From positions 1 through 9,430 of the forward strand of contig JAZADL010000167.1 of the NCBI GenBank assembly GCA_036123635.1: a DNA stretch of 9,430 bases, in the 5' to 3' direction. Below are positions 5,910-9,430 of this stretch, one piece after another. Position 1 is the first letter of the stretch; each line of letters opens with the position of its first letter. The notes under the pieces were generated by a model, which had not been told where the DNA came from, searched no databases, and saw nothing but the letters and a program-made list of their open reading frames with translations. The stretch comes from UBA9410 sp036123635. GTDB lineage: Bacteria > Actinomycetota > Acidimicrobiia > Acidimicrobiales > MedAcidi-G1. The translations under genes were made by a program, and so were the position numbers.

Positions 5910-5933
5910 ACCACTGACCTAACCAGAGGCGAC

Positions 5934-7418
5934 TTAGACCAGATTCTCGACGAACCCCTCTAACTGGCGCAGGTTCCGAACCTCGTGCACGCTCTCACAC
6001 CAGGTGCCGTACTCCCCCACGATCGAATCGCCGGTATCCCAGTACGCCTTGGGTTCAGGATTCAGCCAGAACACTTTCCGGGCCCGGTGCTGGACCTCCT
6101 TGAGGATCCATGACTGGGACGCGTGGTAGTTGTTCCGGGCGTCACCGAGTACCAAGACGGTCGTCTTGGGTCCCACGTCTTTCCCGTACTTCTCCCAGAA
6201 CACGCCGAAGGCGTGCCCGTAATCTGAATGGCCATCCACCCAAACGACGTCAGCCTCCGTGTTTACCCGATGCACGGCTTCGCCGATGTCCTCCACGCCC
6301 TCAAAGAAGCCGGTGACCTCGTCTAGGCCGTCGATGAATACGAAGGACCGAACCTTGGAGAACTGACTACTAATGGCGTAGACGAGATGAAGGGTGAAGC
6401 GAGCGAAGGCGGCCACCGACCCAGAGATGTCAGCTACCACCATGATCTCCGGCTTGGCCGGGCGCGGGAACCGGAACTTGGGCTCGGCTGGGACACCGCC
6501 GTAGCTCAACGAGTGGCGCATGGTGCTGCGGAAGTCCAACGGCCCTTTGCGACCGTGGCGGCGTTTGCGGGCCAGGCGGACGGCCAGCTTTCGGGTCAGC
6601 GGGTAGATGGCTTTGCGCAGATTGGCCAACTCCTCTCGAGAGGCGTGCATGAAGTCCACGTCCTCGGGTAGGGGCTTACGAAGCGTCTTGGCCATCGCCT
6701 CCGCTCCCCGATCCGCCACGAGGCGCCTACGTATTTCCGCCTCAATCTCCTGTTTGAGGCGGTCCAAGCGATCCTGAAACTCGTCTCGCTCCAGGTGCTC
6801 TTCTAGGCGAGTCAGTTCGTTTGGCGCCTCGTCCCGAGCCGCCTCCATCAGCCGGTCCAACATCCCGTCGAGGTCCAGATTTCGGAGCGTCCGGTACAGG
6901 TAGTAGGTACCACCGACCGGTCGACCGGGTTCCATCCCGGCAAAGCGCATCACAGCTTGACGGGCCAGGGCCCGGAGCATGGCATCGTCGCCGTTCATCA
7001 GAGCCTTAAACAGCATCTCGGCCAGTTGTTCAGGGGTGAGGGCCGACATGCCGCCACCCCCGCCACCGGTCTGGCCATCACCCGCCATATCCGCTTCGTC
7101 GGCATCGTCGACTATCGGGTCGCCCGACTGTCCGGCATCCACAATCGAGTACTCCGGGCCGCGCAACGAAAAGTAAACCTCGAACACCACCTCGAAGGCC
7201 CGCCAGTGAGCGTGATTCTTGACCAGGGTGGCCCCCAAAGCGGATTTGAAGGCTTCTCGATCCTCCAGCGGGATGTGGGTTACCGCCTCCATGGCATCCA
7301 GATTCTCGGTCAGGCTGACGGGGAGGCCAGCGTTACGGAGTTCCGAGATGAACCCGCTCAAGAGGTCCAGTAGTGGCTGGTCGGCCGACGGTTCCGTCGT
7401 CGGTGCGGTGGCGGTCAC
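5934..7418 (-). CDS. VWA-domain protein, CoxE-like (partner of MoxR ATPase)
   Basis: This 494-residue protein has a helical N-terminal part (about 14-90), a Gly-rich acidic linker (about 97-124, including a seven-Gly run), a charged helical region likely to form coiled coil (about 200-290), and a C-terminal von Willebrand factor A domain (about 322-494). The VWA metal site DISGS (330-334) is intact, with HSDYG (397-401) where the MIDAS Thr usually sits (Ser398 here) and LGDARNN (424-430) as the Asp loop. No signal peptide or membrane helix is seen, so it is probably cytoplasmic. CoxE-like VWA proteins pair with MoxR ATPases and help insert metal centres or remodel protein complexes; in carboxydotrophs CoxD/CoxE mature CO dehydrogenase, but no CO dehydrogenase gene is present here. 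It starts at GTG 7418, 22 bases after the moxR stop, in the same operon. The target is unknown. Confidence 0.88.
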   Translation of the reverse strand: MTATAPTTEPSADQPLLDLLSGFISELRNAGLPVSLTENLDAMEAVTHIPLEDREAFKSALGATLVKNHAHWRAFEVVFEVYFSLRGPEYSIVDAGQSGDPIVDDADEADMAGDGQTGGGGGGMSALTPEQLAEMLFKALMNGDDAMLRALARQAVMRFAGMEPGRPVGGTYYLYRTLRNLDLDGMLDRLMEAARDEAPNELTRLEEHLERDEFQDRLDRLKQEIEAEIRRRLVADRGAEAMAKTLRKPLPEDVDFMHASREELANLRKAIYPLTRKLAVRLARKRRHGRKGPLDFRSTMRHSLSYGGVPAEPKFRFPRPAKPEIMVVADISGSVAAFARFTLHLVYAISSQFSKVRSFVFIDGLDEVTGFFEGVEDIGEAVHRVNTEADVVWVDGHSDYGHAFGVFWEKYGKDVGPKTTVLVLGDARNNYHASQSWILKEVQHRARKVFWLNPEPKAYWDTGDSIVGEYGTWCESVHEVRNLRQLEGFVENLV

Positions 7419-7440
7419 CAGCCGGACTGTTCCGTGAACC

Positions 7441-8334
7441 TCAGGCCGAGGTGTCGGTCAACTCGGCCGGGTTATCCGCGAACTCCTTGACCACCTTGTC
7501 GATGTCGGTTCGGTACTTGAGCAGCACGTTGACCGTGTCAGTGGCCGTCTGGGCGTCGATCTGATCGATACCCAGGAGGACCAGTGTCCGAGCCCAGTCC
7601 AAGGTCTCGGATACCGACGGATCCTTCTTAAGGTCCAGCTGGCGGATAGAGCGGACGATACGGGCCACCTGGTCTGCCAGGTTTTCGTCCACGCCAGGAA
7701 CCTTGGCCGACACGATCTCCCGCTCCCGTTCTAGGTCGGGGTAGTCGATGTACAGGTAAAGGCACCGGCGTTTCAGGGCTTCAGAGAGTTCTCGGGTCCC
7801 GTTGGAGGTCAGAAAGACCAACGGGACCTGATGGGCCTCCACGGTCCCCAACTCCGGGATCGACACTTGATATTCCGAGAGAATTTCCAGCAGGAGGGCC
7901 TCGGTCTCTACCTCCACCCGGTCCACCTCATCGACCAGCAGGACGACCGGCTCGTCGGCTCGGATGGCCTCCAGCAACGGTCGGGGGAGGAGGAATTCCT
8001 CGGAGAACAGGTCCTCTTCGACGTCAGACCAGGTGGAGCTATCGCCCTCGGCCTGGATGCGCAGCAACTGTTTCTTGTAGTTCCACTCATACAAGGCCTT
8101 GGACTCATCCAGGCCCTCGTAACACTGCAGACGGATTAGGCGGGCCCCGGTGATCTCGGCCACGCTCTTGGCTAGTTGGGTCTTACCGGTTCCTGCCGGC
8201 CCCTCCACCAGTACCGGCTTACCTAGACGGTCCGCTAGGTACACGATTCCTGCGGTTCCTTCGTCGGCCAGGTACTTGGCGTCAGAAAGAGCCTTTCGAA
8301 CACCGGACACGTCGGCGAAGCGGTGGTCGGTCAT
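7441..8334 (-). CDS. MoxR-family AAA+ ATPase (CoxD-like)
   Basis: This 297-residue AAA+ ATPase of the MoxR group is expected to form a hexameric ring that remodels client proteins together with a VWA-domain adaptor. Walker A is GPAGTGKTQ (residues 45-53), Walker B VLLVDEVDR (131-139), sensor 1 LTSNGTRELSEALKRRC (175-191, Asn178), with candidate Arg-finger residues in KRR (188-190), and a sensor 2 SVSETLDWART motif (241-251). The insert LEILSEYQVSIPELGTVEA (149-167) is typical of MoxR proteins. The length is usual (about 280-330). It starts at ATG 8334; no Shine-Dalgarno is seen but a TAGCCT hexamer lies seven bases upstream. The VWA gene follows after 22 bases, the classic MoxR-VWA pairing. 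The start context and the 62-base gap to proA suggest its own promoter. Confidence 0.93.
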   Translation of the reverse strand: MTDHRFADVSGVRKALSDAKYLADEGTAGIVYLADRLGKPVLVEGPAGTGKTQLAKSVAEITGARLIRLQCYEGLDESKALYEWNYKKQLLRIQAEGDSSTWSDVEEDLFSEEFLLPRPLLEAIRADEPVVLLVDEVDRVEVETEALLLEILSEYQVSIPELGTVEAHQVPLVFLTSNGTRELSEALKRRCLYLYIDYPDLEREREIVSAKVPGVDENLADQVARIVRSIRQLDLKKDPSVSETLDWARTLVLLGIDQIDAQTATDTVNVLLKYRTDIDKVVKEFADNPAELTDTSA

Positions 8335-8341
8335 GGCAATC

Positions 8342-8347
8342 AGGCTA
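8342..8347 (-). promoter_or_regulatory. Candidate -10 element (TAGCCT) for a leaderless moxR transcript
   Basis: On the minus strand TAGCCT matches TAnnnT and is followed by seven bases (GATTGCC) and the ATG of the MoxR gene. This puts the expected transcription start on or next to the A of the start codon. The hexamer is in the 62-base gap (8335-8396) after proA, which otherwise shows no clear terminator. No -35 hexamer is convincing. Confidence 0.45.
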
Positions 8348-8396
8348 CCGACCGGTTACTTGGCCACCTCCACCGGACTTGGGTCCCGGCGTCCGA

Positions 8397-9430
8397 TCAG
8401 TCCCGCGTCTGTCCGTCACCGCGGATCACGTACTTCTCTGTGGTCAATTGTTCCAGGCCCATGGGCCCCCGGGCATGCAGCTTCTGGGTGCTGATCCCGA
8501 TCTCGGCACCAAAACCGAACTCCTCACCATCCACGAATCGGGTCGAAGCGTTCACTACCACGGCTGCCGCGTCCACCTCGGCAGCGAAACGGGCCGAGGC
8601 CTGCTCATCGGTGGTGATGATGGCCTCGCTGTGTCCCGATCCGGTCTTGTTGACGTGCTGAATGGCCTCGTCCAGGTCGTCGACCACGCGCACCGATAGT
8701 TTGAGGTCGCCGTATTCGGTGCTCCAATCATCCTCGCTGGCCTCTCCCATGCTGGGCACCACAGCACGAGCTCGCTCATCGCCCACTAGATCTACGCCGA
8801 CCAGGGCCTCAACGGCCTGGGGCAAAAAGCGATCGGCTACTGCAGCATGCACTACCAGGCTCTCCGCCGCGTTGCAGACCGAGGGGCGCTGCATCTTGGC
8901 GTTCACCAGGATTTCAGTGGCCATATCTAGGTCGGCCGACTCGTCGACGTAGACGTGACAGTTCCCGTCCCCGTCAATTACGTAGGGAACCGTGGCGTTA
9001 TCCAGGATTGATCGGATGAGCGACGGCCCGCCTCGGGGAATTAGACAGTCCACGTAACCCCGCTGCTGCATGAACTCCACGGCGGCCTCGCGACTCACGT
9101 CCTCCACCAGGATCAGGGCATCAGCCGGGAGGTCAACGTCTTCTAGAGCCGAACGAATGCTGGTCGCGATAGCCCGGTTCGACTCTAGGCCCCCCGACGA
9201 ACCGCGTAGGAAAGCCACGTTGCCTGCCTTCAGGCAGAGCCCAAAGGCGTCGCTGGTCACGTTGGGACGGTTTTCGTAGATCATGGCCACCACACCCAGA
9301 GGCACTCGGACCTTGGTTAAGTGCAGGCCGTTGGGGCGGGTCCATTCAGCGGTCACTCGACCCACAGGATCGGACAGGTTGGCAACTTGTCGTAGTCCAG
9401 AAGCCATTCCAACGACCCGTCCTGCATCCA
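8397..9430 (-). CDS. proA: Gamma-glutamyl phosphate reductase (N-terminus outside window)
   Basis: ProA reduces gamma-glutamyl phosphate with NADPH to glutamate semialdehyde in proline synthesis; it works with the kinase ProB. The frame is open to the right edge, and the residues before the internal ATG at 9407 (DAGRVVG, then MASGLRQVANLSDPVG) match conserved ProA sequence, so that ATG is not the start. About 344 residues are visible; full-length ProA is usually 415-430, so roughly 70-90 are missing. Visible motifs, counted from the 9407 ATG, are VPLGVVAMIYENRPNVT (35-51), LKAGNVAFLRGSSG (59-72), the block QRPSVCNAAESL (173-184) with the catalytic Cys178 (codon 8874-8876), and the C-terminal TTEKYVIRGDGQ near the stop. 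proB usually lies just upstream in actinobacteria, which would be outside this window. Confidence 0.96.
   Translation of the reverse strand, partial: DAGRVVGMASGLRQVANLSDPVGRVTAEWTRPNGLHLTKVRVPLGVVAMIYENRPNVTSDAFGLCLKAGNVAFLRGSSGGLESNRAIATSIRSALEDVDLPADALILVEDVSREAAVEFMQQRGYVDCLIPRGGPSLIRSILDNATVPYVIDGDGNCHVYVDESADLDMATEILVNAKMQRPSVCNAAESLVVHAAVADRFLPQAVEALVGVDLVGDERARAVVPSMGEASEDDWSTEYGDLKLSVRVVDDLDEAIQHVNKTGSGHSEAIITTDEQASARFAAEVDAAAVVVNASTRFVDGEEFGFGAEIGISTQKLHARGPMGLEQLTTEKYVIRGDGQTRD

Noticed and set aside
7052..7069. Repeat of CCGCCACC-type units, possibly a microsatellite
   Set aside because: It encodes the seven-Gly linker of the VWA protein and is too short to treat as a separate repeat element.
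6957..7373. 138-codon plus-strand ORF opposite the VWA gene
   Set aside because: It mirrors the coding strand of a recognisable VWA protein, has no motif of its own and no initiation signal.
9405..9407. ATG at 9407 as the proA start
   Set aside because: Codons upstream to the window edge continue conserved ProA sequence, and the protein would be about 80 residues short.

Overview
This window looks like an ordinary chromosomal stretch from a high-GC actinobacterium. I infer Actinomycetota, and possibly the class Acidimicrobiia or a related marine or soil lineage. Evidence for this is the strong G/C bias at third codon positions, frequent GTG starts, scarce Shine-Dalgarno sequences, a class II (plant/Mycobacterium-type) DAHP synthase, and a nadD - LytR_C protein - rsfS gene order that is typical of Actinobacteria. 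I see no tRNA, rRNA, CRISPR array, transposase, phage gene or integration site.

Layout from left to right. (1) Bases 1-1106 (+) hold the end of a FecCD/BtuC-type ABC permease and, in a 4-base overlap, its ATPase; together they are the inner-membrane part of an iron-siderophore, heme or cobalamin importer. (2) Bases 1111-3341 (-) form a compact operon: nadD (NAD biosynthesis), a membrane-anchored LytR_C protein with what looks like a decayed LCP domain, and rsfS (ribosomal silencing factor). (3) Bases 3342-3634 are a 293-base divergent intergenic region with a nadD promoter candidate and small repeats. (4) Bases 3635-5909 (+) hold a sigma-70 family factor with a short region 3 and an unusual -35-reading helix, then a class II DAHP synthase (first step of the shikimate pathway). 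A strong inverted repeat lies between the two. (5) Bases 5934-8334 (-) hold a MoxR-type AAA+ ATPase followed by its VWA-domain (CoxE-like) partner. (6) Bases 8397-9430 (-) hold proA (proline biosynthesis), cut by the right edge.

The genes mostly do unrelated housekeeping work: metal or cofactor uptake, NAD, ribosome dormancy, transcription, aromatic amino acids, protein or metal-centre maturation, and proline. In many actinobacteria proA and nadD are close neighbours; here a MoxR/VWA pair and an oppositely oriented sigma/DAHP-synthase pair lie between them.

The most interesting signals are small. Three genes (nadD, aroG, moxR) each have a TAnnnT hexamer 6-7 bases before the start codon and no Shine-Dalgarno, as expected of leaderless transcripts. 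The aroG hexamer overlaps a perfect 9-bp inverted repeat. The two convergent stop codons at 1104-1113 form a perfect 10-bp palindrome. The sigma factor departs from consensus at residues that normally contact the -35 element. I found no clear new multi-gene system.
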